NCBI GenBank assembly: GCA_016222825.1
Contig: JACRQF010000009.1
Span: 682,001 to 746,000 of the forward strand
Length of the DNA: 64,000 bases
Reading direction: 5' to 3'
Source of the DNA: Verrucomicrobiota bacterium
Lineage (GTDB): Bacteria; Verrucomicrobiota; Verrucomicrobiia; CAIQCK01
Shown here in pieces: positions 8,846 through 16,649 of the stretch. The notes beneath the pieces are model-generated. The model saw only the letters and a list, made by a program, of their open reading frames with translations. It searched no databases and was not told the origin of the DNA. How positions within the stretch are numbered: the first letter of the stretch is position 1; each line of letters starts with the position of its first letter. The translations under genes were made by a program, and so were the position numbers.

Positions 8846-8930
8846 AAAGTGGGACAGGCGTCCCGCCTGTCCAGTTGTTTAAGAACCGTTCATCCTCAGG
8901 AGCGGACAGGCGAGACGCCTGTCCCACTTT
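8846..8930. repeat. inverted pair of 27-bp palindromic repeats between convergent genes
   Basis: Arm 8846-8872 and arm 8904-8930 are near-perfect inverted copies. Each is also a hairpin by itself: GGACAGGCG-TCC-CGCCTGTCC in the first and GGACAGGCG-AGA-CGCCTGTCC in the second (9-bp stems, 3-base loops). The outer ends are AAAGTGGGACAG and CTGTCCCACTTT. It lies between the stops of thuA (plus) and amrS (minus), and a run of Ts follows on the plus strand, so it may serve as a bidirectional terminator as well as being a REP/BIME-like repeat. Confidence 0.8.
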
Positions 8931-8949
8931 TCGCCGGCCGTCTCTCTGA

Positions 8950-10278
8950 CTACGCCCAAACGCCGGCGATCGGGGTCTGGCAGAAGCCGCATTTGCCGGC
9001 GTTGAGGTAGTAGCCGGTGATGGCAAAGACATCGCGGGTGACGACGGCGCGCTTGCAGTTGGGGCAAAAGGTGGTTTCGGCGTCGCGCAGGCCGGGGACG
9101 TTGCCAACGTAGGGGTAGCGCAGGCCGGCGGCGCGCGCGATGGACTGCGCCTGGAGCAGGATTTCCACCGGCGTCGGCGGCAGCGTCTGGAGTTTGTGCT
9201 GCGGGTGGAAGCGCGAGAAATGGATCGGGTAGTCGGGGCCGATGTTGGCGGCGAGCCAGTCGCACATGCGGCGGATCATGTCGGGCTTGTCGGTATAGGT
9301 GGGGACGACAAGGTTGATGATTTCGAACCAGACGCCCATGCTCTTGAGCGTCTTGAGCGTCTTGAGGATGGGCTGGAGGCGGCCGGCGTTGAGCTTCCAG
9401 TAGATGTCTTCGTTGAAGCCCTTGAGGTCCACGTGCGCGGCGTCGAGATAACGGCCGAGGTCGCGCATTGGCGGCTCTTCCATCGAGCCGCAGGTGACGA
9501 GGACGTTCTTGATCCGCTGTTCGCGGGCGAGCTTGCAGGTGTCGTAGGTATATTCGTAGAACGCCGTCGGCTCGGAGTAGGTGTAGGAGATGGAGGCGCT
9601 CTTGGTCCACTGCGCCAGCGCGACGACATCCTCCGGGAACATGCTCAGGCGGGCGACATCTCCGGCGGTGAGGCCGGCGACAGGCGGGCGCAGCCGCAGT
9701 TCCGGGCCGCGCGGGTCCTTCGTCTCCTCCGGCTTCTTCTGCGAGATTTCCCAGTTCTGGCAGTTCAGGCAGCGGAACACACAGCCGGCGGTGGCAATCG
9801 AGAACGACAGGCTGCCGGGGAAGAAATGGAACAACGGCTTCTTTTCGACCGGGTCCACGTGAAACGAACAGGGGTTGGCGAACGCCAGCGAGTAGAGGAT
9901 GCCGTCGCGGTTGATCTTGTTGCGGCAATGGCTGCGGTCGCCCGGCTCCATGAGGCAGTTGTTCGGGCAAATCTTGCACTGCACGTTGCGGCCGAGCTTG
10001 AGGTAATGGTAGCCCTCGTGGGTCCAGCCACGCTGACGCCACAACTCCCACACCATGTCGTTCGGCGCGTCGCCTTTGAACACGCCCTCGGCGGTCAACT
10101 CGCGCACGGCATCAGCAACGTATTTGACCACCGCGTAACCGCCAGCCGCGCACGCCAATCCGGTGGCGCCGTAGCGAATCACATCGCGGCGCGTGAGCTG
10201 CTTTCGCGGCGCGGGCGCGCCGGCCGGTGTGCTGCTGGCGTCCTGCAGCGGCTGGGAGGTTTTGCTCTCCGGATCCAT
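8950..10278 (-). CDS. amrS: AmmeMemoRadiSam-type radical SAM enzyme (AmrS-like), Tat signal
   Basis: A 442-residue radical SAM protein. The N terminus carries a twin-arginine-like motif (TRRDVIRYGATG, about 29-40) followed by a hydrophobic segment. The radical SAM cluster motif C-x3-C-x2-C is at C166, C170 and C173 (AGCVFRCLNCQNWE). An additional cysteine group (C101, C104, C108, C118) precedes it, and a zinc-ribbon-like CPNC...CGFC pair closes the protein, as in the AmrS/pyruvate-formate-lyase-activase-like family. The usual partners AmrA (AMMECR1) and AmrB (Memo) are not in the window. An exported radical SAM enzyme is unusual, so the signal could instead be a membrane anchor. Confidence 0.8.
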   Translation of the reverse strand: MDPESKTSQPLQDASSTPAGAPAPRKQLTRRDVIRYGATGLACAAGGYAVVKYVADAVRELTAEGVFKGDAPNDMVWELWRQRGWTHEGYHYLKLGRNVQCKICPNNCLMEPGDRSHCRNKINRDGILYSLAFANPCSFHVDPVEKKPLFHFFPGSLSFSIATAGCVFRCLNCQNWEISQKKPEETKDPRGPELRLRPPVAGLTAGDVARLSMFPEDVVALAQWTKSASISYTYSEPTAFYEYTYDTCKLAREQRIKNVLVTCGSMEEPPMRDLGRYLDAAHVDLKGFNEDIYWKLNAGRLQPILKTLKTLKSMGVWFEIINLVVPTYTDKPDMIRRMCDWLAANIGPDYPIHFSRFHPQHKLQTLPPTPVEILLQAQSIARAAGLRYPYVGNVPGLRDAETTFCPNCKRAVVTRDVFAITGYYLNAGKCGFCQTPIAGVWA

Positions 10279-10411
10279 TCGCCTGTCAGTTCATCCCACG
10301 AAAACTCTCGGTCTTTGCCGTGGCAGGCAGAACCTATCACGCCGTTGGACAAAGGCAAACCAGGCAAGTGAACCGCCGTCGCGACACCGAAGCCGCCACG
10401 TTTCCGGCGCG

Positions 10412-10723
10412 TCACTTGCCCAGGATTTTCAGGAACGAGCGGAACGGGTTGCTGCCTTTGGCGTTCTCCAGAATCGCATCCAGTTCGTTCGCGTCGAGCC
10501 AGATCCCTCTGCAACTGGCGCAAACGTCCACGTCCACTGTTCCGTAGCGTTCCTGGCTGAGCGTCTGGCCGCACTTTGGGCAATGGAGCCAGTGCAGTTC
10601 CTTCAAGCGGCGTTTCTCGGCCTCGGCGGTCGTTTCCTGCTCCTTGGCCAGCTTCTCCATCCGCATCTTCAATTCCAACTCGCGAAAATACTTCTCTTCG
10701 TTCTCACTCGGTTTGGTTGGCAT
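10412..10723 (-). CDS. TFIIB-type zinc-ribbon protein
   Basis: A 103-residue cytoplasmic protein. The first 45 residues form a charged, probably coiled-coil helix (YFRELELKMRMEKLAKEQE). A zinc ribbon follows with C48, C51 (CPKC) and C68, C71 (CASC) and the typical GIWLDANELD end of the zf-TFIIB family. A basic tail closes it. Its function is unknown; these proteins are often stand-alone zinc-binding modules. It stands alone between amrS and the divergent glycosyltransferase gene. Confidence 0.8.
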   Translation of the reverse strand: MPTKPSENEEKYFRELELKMRMEKLAKEQETTAEAEKRRLKELHWLHCPKCGQTLSQERYGTVDVDVCASCRGIWLDANELDAILENAKGSNPFRSFLKILGK

Positions 10724-10825
10724 GAGTCAAATTCCTTTCCTGCGAACTATTGTTGCGCACGAGGCGTTGGAATAAATCAGGCAAACCCGCCATCGTCAAG
10801 AAAGTGCTGGCAACCGAATGCCTTT

Positions 10826-10870
10826 CCGCCCCCCCCCGCCAGAACGCTTCTTGCCCCTCGTGGGGGGCGG
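10826..10870. repeat. G/C-run inverted repeat with a 9-base C tract
   Basis: CCGCCCCCC at 10826-10834 is the exact reverse complement of GGGGGGCGG at 10862-10870, and an inner GCCCC-TCGT-GGGGG hairpin lies next to the right arm. A homopolymer of nine C residues spans 10829-10837. The element ends 21 bases before the ATG of the GT2 gene. It could be part of the 5' leader or an upstream terminator; the homopolymer is also a place where length variation or sequencing error would be expected. Confidence 0.45.
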
Positions 10871-10891
10871 TGATAGTTTCGGCGGCACTGT

Positions 10892-11593
10892 ATGGAGTTG
10901 ACCATTGTCATCCCGGCTTACAACGAAGAAGCGGTGATCGAGGAAACCCTCCGCGACATCGAGAAGAGGCTGCCCATACCGCACCAGATCATCGTGGTGA
11001 ACGACCACTCGCGGGACGACACCGCCGGCATTGTCGAGCGGCTTGCGACCGAGTTTCCGCATATCCGTCTCATCCACAACACCGGCGAGCGCGGCATCTG
11101 CCGCACGCTCCAGACCGGCTGGCACGCCGCCACCACGCCGGTGGTGGTGACCATGATGGCCGACCTCTGCGACGACCCCGCCACCGTGCCGGCGATGCTG
11201 GAGAAGATCGAAGCGGGCTTCGATGTCTGTTGCGGGAGCCGTTACATGCCGGGCGGACGCAAAATCGGCGGCCCGGCGCTGCAATCGTGGTTTTCGCGGT
11301 TCGTCGGCTGGTCGCTGGCCAAATACGTCGGCCTGCCGACCTGCGACGCCAGCAACGCCTTCAAGATGTATCGCAGGGAAGTGTTAACCCACATGACCAT
11401 CGAGGACGCCGGCTTTGCGTCGTCGCTGGAGATCATCGTCAAAGCTTTCCTGAAGAACTATAAGATCTGCGAAGTGCCCACGACCTGGCGGACGCGCACC
11501 AAAGGCAAGTCCTCCTTCAAAATTTTCAAGGTCGCGCGCAACTACCTGCGCTGGTATGTGTGGGCGCTGCTGTTCCGCAAACACCGCTTCTAG
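10892..11593 (+). CDS. family 2 glycosyltransferase (polyprenyl-phosphate glycosyltransferase-like)
   Basis: A 233-residue GT-A fold glycosyltransferase. The N terminus has the nucleotide-sugar fold (LTIVIPAYNEEAVIEETL), followed by VNDHSRDDT and MMADLCDDPAT, where the D-x-D-like metal site would lie, and SRYMPGG. The size, lack of long membrane segments and C-terminal RTKGKSSFKIFK resemble dolichol-phosphate mannosyltransferase-like enzymes that charge a lipid carrier. Its stop shares a CTAG tetramer with the stop of the convergent GT39-like gene, an enzyme class that uses such lipid-linked sugars, so the two may work together. Confidence 0.85.
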   Translation: MELTIVIPAYNEEAVIEETLRDIEKRLPIPHQIIVVNDHSRDDTAGIVERLATEFPHIRLIHNTGERGICRTLQTGWHAATTPVVVTMMADLCDDPATVPAMLEKIEAGFDVCCGSRYMPGGRKIGGPALQSWFSRFVGWSLAKYVGLPTCDASNAFKMYRREVLTHMTIEDAGFASSLEIIVKAFLKNYKICEVPTTWRTRTKGKSSFKIFKVARNYLRWYVWALLFRKHRF

Positions 11594-13167
11594 CGGGCAC
11601 GCAGGTCGAAGACGGCAAACTCGCCCTCGACGGAGCGCACACAGCGATAGCGGACTGCCAGTTCCTTCGCCAACTCCAACAGCCGCTCGTCCGGGCGCGA
11701 TGGCGGTCTTTCTGCCATGCCTAGCAAAGAGCCCACCCTGCTCCAAACAGCCTGATTCCGAGCTGCGCCACCCGCCGCGCCGTCCCGTTGCGTCCAGAGA
11801 TCCAGCAGCAGCCACCGCGCGCCTTGCTGGCGGTATCGTTCCACGGCGGCCAGATCGAAGTGTTCATACATCGGCGCGTTCCAGCCGCGACGGGCGGCGT
11901 GGTAAAGCCATACCGGAGCGTTGTGATGGTTGCCTGTCAGCCCGCCGGGGCCGTCAAACGTCGCCGCCACCACCAAATCCTGCGGCGCGGAGACCTCCCG
12001 CAGCGCCGCACACGCCCGCTCCATGTGCGAATCCTGCTGTTCGCGCCACATCCGCCACCCAATTTGCGCGTCGTAGGCCAGCAGCAACACGGCGCCCGCC
12101 AGCACCAGCATCCGCCGCCGCGGCCACCACGCCACCACCGCCCGTGCCGCCAGCGCAGCGAAGACGGGCACAAACACGATCTGGTAATGTTTGTGACGGA
12201 AGTGGAGGTTCGCGCACAGCAGCACATAGCCGGCGTTCGCGGCCAGCCAGACGTGCCAGAGCCACGCGCGCGAGTTGGCGGGGCGCTTGAATATCGCCAC
12301 CGCCGCCGCCAGCACGATCATTGGCGAAAGATAAACGAACAGCCGGCCCGCGATCCGCGCGTAAAACTGCCAGTCCCACCGCATCGCCAGGGTGCCGAAG
12401 ACCCACAACTTTTGCTCGGGGCTTGTGCTGAGATAGAAAGGATAGTGCAGCGCGTTGATGGAATCGGCGTGCCGCTGCCAGAAGAAATAAACGCCCAGCG
12501 CGAACGCCGCCGCCAGCCACAGCGTCGGCCGGCGCAACGCGCCCCAACCGAACCGCGTCCACGCCAGGAACAGCAGTGGCCCCAACAACACCAGACCGGC
12601 CGGTGCCTTCACCAGCGTTGCCGCGCCCGCCAGCAAAGACGCCAGCGCCAGCCAGCCGCCGGGACCGCCTTCAGCGTAGCGCACCATCGTGTAGAGCGAC
12701 GCGACCAGGCAGAGCATCAGCATCGGTTCGGGCAGGACGGCCTGGCCGAGGCATTGCTGCAACGGCGTCAGCGCCATCAACGCAGCCGCCACCAAGGCCG
12801 TCCGCTCGCCCTCAAGCCGCCGGACAATGCCGTAGAACAGCGCGACCATGCCGAGCGAGCACAGCACGGAAACGATTTGCCCCAGCCAGTCGCGCGGCCC
12901 GGCCACGGCATAGAATGCGGCGACCACGGCGTTGTAGAGCGGAAACTCCAGCAGCATGTAACCGGGAGCGTTGCCGAACCAGTCAATCCGCGAGTAGAAC
13001 AGCCCGATTGGCCCGTCGAGCCAGAGATTGCGCGTGACCATCGCCGTCTGGCATTCGCGGAAGCTGGGACCGAGGGACGTGCCGACGTTGTAGCAGCCCG
13101 TGACCAGCGCCAGCAGCAGCACCGTCAGCAGCCACCTGCGGCCCGTCGTTGTGTTGCCGTCACTCAC
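11590..13167 (-). CDS. GT39/ArnT-like membrane glycosyltransferase
   Basis: A 525-residue polytopic membrane protein with about ten hydrophobic segments in the first 400 residues and a soluble C-terminal domain. The first loop (SLGPSFRECQTAMVTRNLW, then RIDWFGNAPGYMLLEFPLYN) carries the acidic residue and extended segment typical of PMT_2/ArnT-type transferases that move sugars from polyprenyl phosphate to a lipid or protein on the periplasmic side. It overlaps the upstream methyltransferase gene by 8 bases and shares a CTAG tetramer for its stop with the convergent GT2 gene. The acceptor is unknown. Confidence 0.8.
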   Translation of the reverse strand: MSDGNTTTGRRWLLTVLLLALVTGCYNVGTSLGPSFRECQTAMVTRNLWLDGPIGLFYSRIDWFGNAPGYMLLEFPLYNAVVAAFYAVAGPRDWLGQIVSVLCSLGMVALFYGIVRRLEGERTALVAAALMALTPLQQCLGQAVLPEPMLMLCLVASLYTMVRYAEGGPGGWLALASLLAGAATLVKAPAGLVLLGPLLFLAWTRFGWGALRRPTLWLAAAFALGVYFFWQRHADSINALHYPFYLSTSPEQKLWVFGTLAMRWDWQFYARIAGRLFVYLSPMIVLAAAVAIFKRPANSRAWLWHVWLAANAGYVLLCANLHFRHKHYQIVFVPVFAALAARAVVAWWPRRRMLVLAGAVLLLAYDAQIGWRMWREQQDSHMERACAALREVSAPQDLVVAATFDGPGGLTGNHHNAPVWLYHAARRGWNAPMYEHFDLAAVERYRQQGARWLLLDLWTQRDGAAGGAARNQAVWSRVGSLLGMAERPPSRPDERLLELAKELAVRYRCVRSVEGEFAVFDLRAR

Positions 13168-13828
13168 GCGGTTTTTCGGCGACGAAGAAATACTGTTTGC
13201 CCAGCATCCACTGCGCCGGCGGCAGGCCCAGGTAGAGCGACACCAGCCACGGAAACGCCGGCAGCCGCTGGCGGAACGTGTAGGGCAGAAGCGCCGCCTG
13301 GCGATGGATCACTTGAAAGCCGGTGACCGCCAGCAGTTCGTCCACGGTCCGGTCCGAGAGCGGCAGGTGATGGTCGAGGAAGTCCCAGTATTCGCCGGCC
13401 AGAAACCGGATGTTGGGGCCGAGCACGATCAGCCGCCCGCCCGGCGCAAGAATCCGGCGGCAGCATTCCACCGTCTCCAACAGGACATCCTTGGTCGGCA
13501 GATGCTCCAGAAAGTTACTGCAAAAAATCACGTCCACGTTGCCCGCGAGTTTGGCCTCGAAGCTGTCCAGCGTGCCCAGCAGACCCTCGGCGTAAGGCTT
13601 CACGATGTCCATCGTCGCGGGATTAATGTCCACGACGTATTTCCGGCCCGCCTCGATGTGCCGCACAAATTCGCCGTAGCCGCCGCCCAGATCGAGCACG
13701 CGGGCGGTCTTGGGAATCCACGGTTGGAGCGCCTGTTTGCAGATCACGGCCCAGACCGCGTGTTTCCGGTCCTGCGCGCCGCGGAAGCGATGTTCGTAAA
13801 TGCGGCCGACGAAATCGTTCAGTTTCAC
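13160..13828 (-). CDS. class I SAM-dependent methyltransferase
   Basis: A 222-residue protein with the SAM-binding glycine loop VLDLGGGYGEF (about 44-54), a following acidic strand VVDINPATMDI, and FCSNFLEHLP and APGGRLIVLGPNIR, the Methyltransf_11-type pattern. It lies between pheS and the GT39-like gene, overlapping the latter, so it probably modifies a glycan or lipid made by those enzymes rather than being part of translation. The substrate is not deducible from sequence. Confidence 0.8.
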   Translation of the reverse strand: MKLNDFVGRIYEHRFRGAQDRKHAVWAVICKQALQPWIPKTARVLDLGGGYGEFVRHIEAGRKYVVDINPATMDIVKPYAEGLLGTLDSFEAKLAGNVDVIFCSNFLEHLPTKDVLLETVECCRRILAPGGRLIVLGPNIRFLAGEYWDFLDHHLPLSDRTVDELLAVTGFQVIHRQAALLPYTFRQRLPAFPWLVSLYLGLPPAQWMLGKQYFFVAEKPRE

Positions 13829-13890
13829 AGCGTTCTCATTCCTTGTTGGCGCGGTCTCGCTGCGGTCTGAACTGGCGCGCGCGCCGCCGC

Positions 13891-14898
13891 TCAGAACTGC
13901 CGCAGGAAGCGCAGGTCGTTTTCGTAGAAAAGCCGGATGTCGTCAATCCCGTAGAGGATCATCGCGATGCGCTCGACGCCCATGCCGAACGCGTAGCCGG
14001 TCCATTGCTCGGAATCGTAGCCGACCGACTCGAAGACGCGCGGGTTCACCATTCCGCAGCCGGCGATCTCCAGCCACTCCCGGCCGGCCATCCGCAATGC
14101 CGGCGAGTTCAGGTCAATCTCGTAGCTCGGTTCGGTGAACGGGAAGAAGTGCGGCCGAAACCGCACGCGCGTCTCAGGGCCAAGCAGTTGCTTGAAGAAA
14201 AATTCGCAGTCGCCCATCAGGTTCGCCACGGAGACATTGCGGTCCACGTAGAGGCCCTCGACTTGGTGGAAGTTGGCATGGTGCGTCGCGTCAATCTCGT
14301 CGCGGCGGTAGCAGCGGCCCGGCACGACGACGCGCACCGGCGGTTGCTGCTTCTCCATGACGTGGACCTGCACGGGCGAGGTGTGCGTCCGCAGCAGGAC
14401 GCCTTTTTCACGCTCAATGTAGAACGTGTCCTGCACGTCGCGCGCCGGATGGTCGGCGGGCGTGTTGAGCGCGTCGAAATTGTAATACTCCGTCTCGATG
14501 TCCGGCCCGTCGGCGATGGAAAAACCCATCCGCCGGAAGATACGCACGATCTCGTCGGTGACCTGCGTGATCGGATGCGGCCGGCCGATGGCCGGAGTGC
14601 GGCCCGGCAGTGTGAGGTCGAGCTTCAGTCCGCGCGGGCCGCCGGCGCTCTCGAACGAGGCTTTGCGTTCCTGCATCGCCACCGTCAGCGCGTCGCGCGT
14701 CTGGTTGGCGATCTGGCCGAACGCGGGGCGCTCTTCCTTGGGCAGCGTCGCCAGTTTTTCGAACGCCGTTTGCACGGCACCCTTGCGGCCGAGATACTTC
14801 ACGCGGACCGCTTCGAGCGCGGCAAGGTCGGCGGCGGCGGCGATTTCCGCGAGGCCGTCGGCCTTGATCTGGTCCAGTTGTTGGCGGAGATCGCTCAT
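13891..14898 (-). CDS. pheS: phenylalanine-tRNA ligase alpha subunit
   Basis: A 335-residue class II aminoacyl-tRNA synthetase alpha subunit. The N-terminal coiled-coil arm (about 1-90) is followed by GRTPAIGRPHPITQV and the catalytic class II core: DALNTPADHPARDVQDTFY (motif 1 region), RCYRRDEIDATHHANFHQVEG (motif 2, shown only in part here as HHANFHQVEG) and GMGVERIAMI (motif 3). It ends the ribosomal/translation cluster infC-rpmI-rplT-pheS. The beta subunit gene pheT does not follow; the next gene is a methyltransferase. Confidence 0.95.
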   Translation of the reverse strand: MSDLRQQLDQIKADGLAEIAAAADLAALEAVRVKYLGRKGAVQTAFEKLATLPKEERPAFGQIANQTRDALTVAMQERKASFESAGGPRGLKLDLTLPGRTPAIGRPHPITQVTDEIVRIFRRMGFSIADGPDIETEYYNFDALNTPADHPARDVQDTFYIEREKGVLLRTHTSPVQVHVMEKQQPPVRVVVPGRCYRRDEIDATHHANFHQVEGLYVDRNVSVANLMGDCEFFFKQLLGPETRVRFRPHFFPFTEPSYEIDLNSPALRMAGREWLEIAGCGMVNPRVFESVGYDSEQWTGYAFGMGVERIAMILYGIDDIRLFYENDLRFLRQF

Positions 14899-14955
14899 CG
14901 TGAACGAGGCGGACGGTGTGACCCGCCCGCCTCGCCTCTGATCAAGTTTGAATGC

Positions 14956-15330
14956 CTAAGCCGCGGCGGGCGCGGCTTTCAGGTTCTTCTTCGCCAGCTC
15001 CACGAGTTGGGCGAACGCGCCGCCATCGCGCACGGCGATGTCGGCGAGGACCTTGCGGTCGAGGGCGACCTTGGCCTTCTTCAAGCCGTTGATGAAGCCG
15101 CTGTAGGAAATACCCTGAGTGCGGCAGGCGGCGTTGAGCCGGATGATCCACAGGCCGCGGAAGGCGCGCTTCTTGGTCTTGCGATCGCGGAAGGCATAGA
15201 CGAGGCCGTGGTTGACGGATTCCTTGGCGTAGCGGAACAGCTTGCTGCGGTTGCCGCGATAGCCGCTGGCCATCTTGATACGACGCTTGCGCCGTTGCCG
15301 GGAAGCGGGTGCGTTGGTTGCGCGAGGCAT
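14956..15330 (-). CDS. rplT: 50S ribosomal protein L20
   Basis: A 124-residue protein with the basic N-terminal extension and L20 core ([43 protein letters not shown]), close to the usual length of about 118. It binds 23S rRNA early in 50S assembly. In many bacteria L20 represses its own operon at the mRNA level. It lies 15 bases after rpmI and 57 bases before pheS, in the classical infC-rpmI-rplT order. Confidence 0.97.
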   Translation of the reverse strand: MPRATNAPASRQRRKRRIKMASGYRGNRSKLFRYAKESVNHGLVYAFRDRKTKKRAFRGLWIIRLNAACRTQGISYSGFINGLKKAKVALDRKVLADIAVRDGGAFAQLVELAKKNLKAAPAAA

Positions 15331-15345
15331 GGTGTGTTGTTCTCC

Positions 15346-15561
15346 TTAACCGCGATGTGAATAGGGCATGGACTGCAACACGCGGTGCGTGTCGGTCTTG
15401 TCAATGATGACCTGCCCGCCGAGGCGGCGCAGGCGCTTGGCGTTCTTGCTACCGGCCAAGTGGCGCTTGCCGGCGTGAGGCCGCAGGACTTTTCCGTTGG
15501 CGCTGATCTTGAATCGCTTCGCCACTGACTTCTTCGTTTTAGGTGGTTTGAATCTTGGCAC
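15346..15561 (-). CDS. rpmI: 50S ribosomal protein L35
   Basis: A 71-residue highly basic protein matching L35: an N-terminal KTKKSVAKRFKI segment, the central KVLRPHAGKRHLAGSKNAKR and a C-terminal extension. It is in the infC-rpmI-rplT operon and is a structural protein of the large ribosomal subunit. Confidence 0.95.
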   Translation of the reverse strand: MPRFKPPKTKKSVAKRFKISANGKVLRPHAGKRHLAGSKNAKRLRRLGGQVIIDKTDTHRVLQSMPYSHRG

Positions 15562-15638
15562 TGTGTTCTCTCTTTCAAAACGAAATCCGCAGCCAGCTCA
15601 GCCTGTTCGCTTCGCCACGGCTGCGAATCTCGCGTTCG

Positions 15639-16349
15639 TTACGACGTTTTCTGACCTTGGGCCCGGTTAAAAGCCGTTTCCAACGATGACAGCGGCGCAC
15701 GACTGGCCTGTCCCGGACTGCTGACCGGTGGCGGCGGCGCTGATACAGGCGCTGCTTTCACCTCTACGGCCATCACCCGTCCGCCGCTCTCCGACTGCCC
15801 GCCGAGGGCGGCATCGGCCACCGGAGGCGGCTTCACTTTGCCGCTCAACGGACTGATGACCATATGAATGCTGCGGCCGATCATTTTCGGCGCCGACTCG
15901 ACCACGCCATACGGCTGCACTTCTTTTGCCAGCCGCTGCATGATTTGCATGCCCAGCTCCTGGTGCGCCATCTCGCGTCCGCGGAACATCAGCGACACCT
16001 TCGTCTTCATGTGCTTCTCCAGGAAGCCCGCCACGTGGCGAACTTTGATCTGGTAATCGTGCTCGCTGATGTTGACGTGGAACTTCACCTGCTTGATCCG
16101 CCACGAAGTCGAGTTCTTTCTCGCTTCGCGCTCCTGCTTTGTCTGCTCGTAACGGAATTTTCCGTATTCGAGCAGCTTGCAGACTGACGGAGTCGCGTTA
16201 GGCGAAACCTCAACCACGTCGAGGCCACGCTGTTGGGCCATTGCCAGCGCATCGCGCAACGGCATGACGCCCAAATGTTTCCCGTCCTTGTCTATCAACC
16301 GCACCTCACGGGCCCGGATGCGGTTGTTTATCCTAACGAAGGTGGCTAT
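15639..16349 (-). CDS. infC: translation initiation factor IF-3, predicted ATA start
   Basis: A 236-residue IF-3 that binds the 30S subunit and rejects wrong start codons. Domains: N-terminal (RINNRIRAREVRLID, then VVEVSPNATPSVCKLLEYGK), linker, C-terminal domain with FRGREMAHQELG, then a Pro/Ala-rich tail of about 60 residues not found in the usual 170-180 residue protein. The only ordinary start codon in frame, GTG at 16304, would delete the conserved RINNRIRARE segment. The upstream frame back to the TAG at 16365-16367 contains no ATG, GTG or TTG. It does contain ATA at 16347-16349, six bases after a strong AGGAGG. An ATA start is therefore predicted; non-canonical infC starts that allow IF-3 to repress itself are known (AUU in E. 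coli). Confidence 0.88.
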   Translation of the reverse strand: MATFVRINNRIRAREVRLIDKDGKHLGVMPLRDALAMAQQRGLDVVEVSPNATPSVCKLLEYGKFRYEQTKQEREARKNSTSWRIKQVKFHVNISEHDYQIKVRHVAGFLEKHMKTKVSLMFRGREMAHQELGMQIMQRLAKEVQPYGVVESAPKMIGRSIHMVISPLSGKVKPPPVADAALGGQSESGGRVMAVEVKAAPVSAPPPPVSSPGQASRAPLSSLETAFNRAQGQKTS

Positions 16350-16361
16350 AAGCCACCTCCT
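16347..16361 (-). promoter_or_regulatory. infC ribosome-binding site and ATA start codon
   Basis: On the minus strand AGGAGG (16361-16356) is followed by TGGCTT (6 bases) and ATA (16349-16347), then codons for ATFVRINNRIRAREV. The spacing is ideal for initiation at the ATA. This would be the control point for IF-3 autoregulation. Confidence 0.65.
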
Positions 16362-16649
16362 GAACTACGTCGTTCATTCGTTGTTTGCTCTCCTGCTGTC
16401 TTTTCGATCGGGCGTCCCGCACGGTCCTGGAGGAACAGCTCCAAGCTCACCGCACCGGGTTGCCCCTGCTGCGACAGCCCGGTAACACAGTTCCGGCTGC
16501 CGCTGGTGCTTATCACCTGCCAGCATATAGACAACCGTTACCACCTGCGCAAGTGGAATTTTGGTGAAAATCGTGGGTCGTGGTGGCAACGGCTGTTGTT
16601 GAACCACCCGCCGGTGTCGGCTACACTGCCGCGACTCTGAGGAGCATTG
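16350..16649. other. intergenic region between divergent infC and TVP38-family gene
   Basis: About 300 bases without a convincing gene. It must hold the promoters of infC (minus) and the membrane protein gene (plus). On the minus strand a weak candidate, TTGCGC then 17 bases then TATATG, lies around 16525-16555. No structured leader peptide or riboswitch could be recognised. Confidence 0.4.

Noticed and set aside
13843-15360. Open frame of 505 codons opposite pheS, rplT and the gap between them
   Set aside because: It crosses several well-known genes and their intergenic spaces and has a shadow-like composition.
15639-16304. infC starting at GTG 16304
   Set aside because: It would remove the conserved RINNRIRARE segment of IF-3 and has no good ribosome-binding site, whereas AGGAGG stands at the right distance from ATA 16349.
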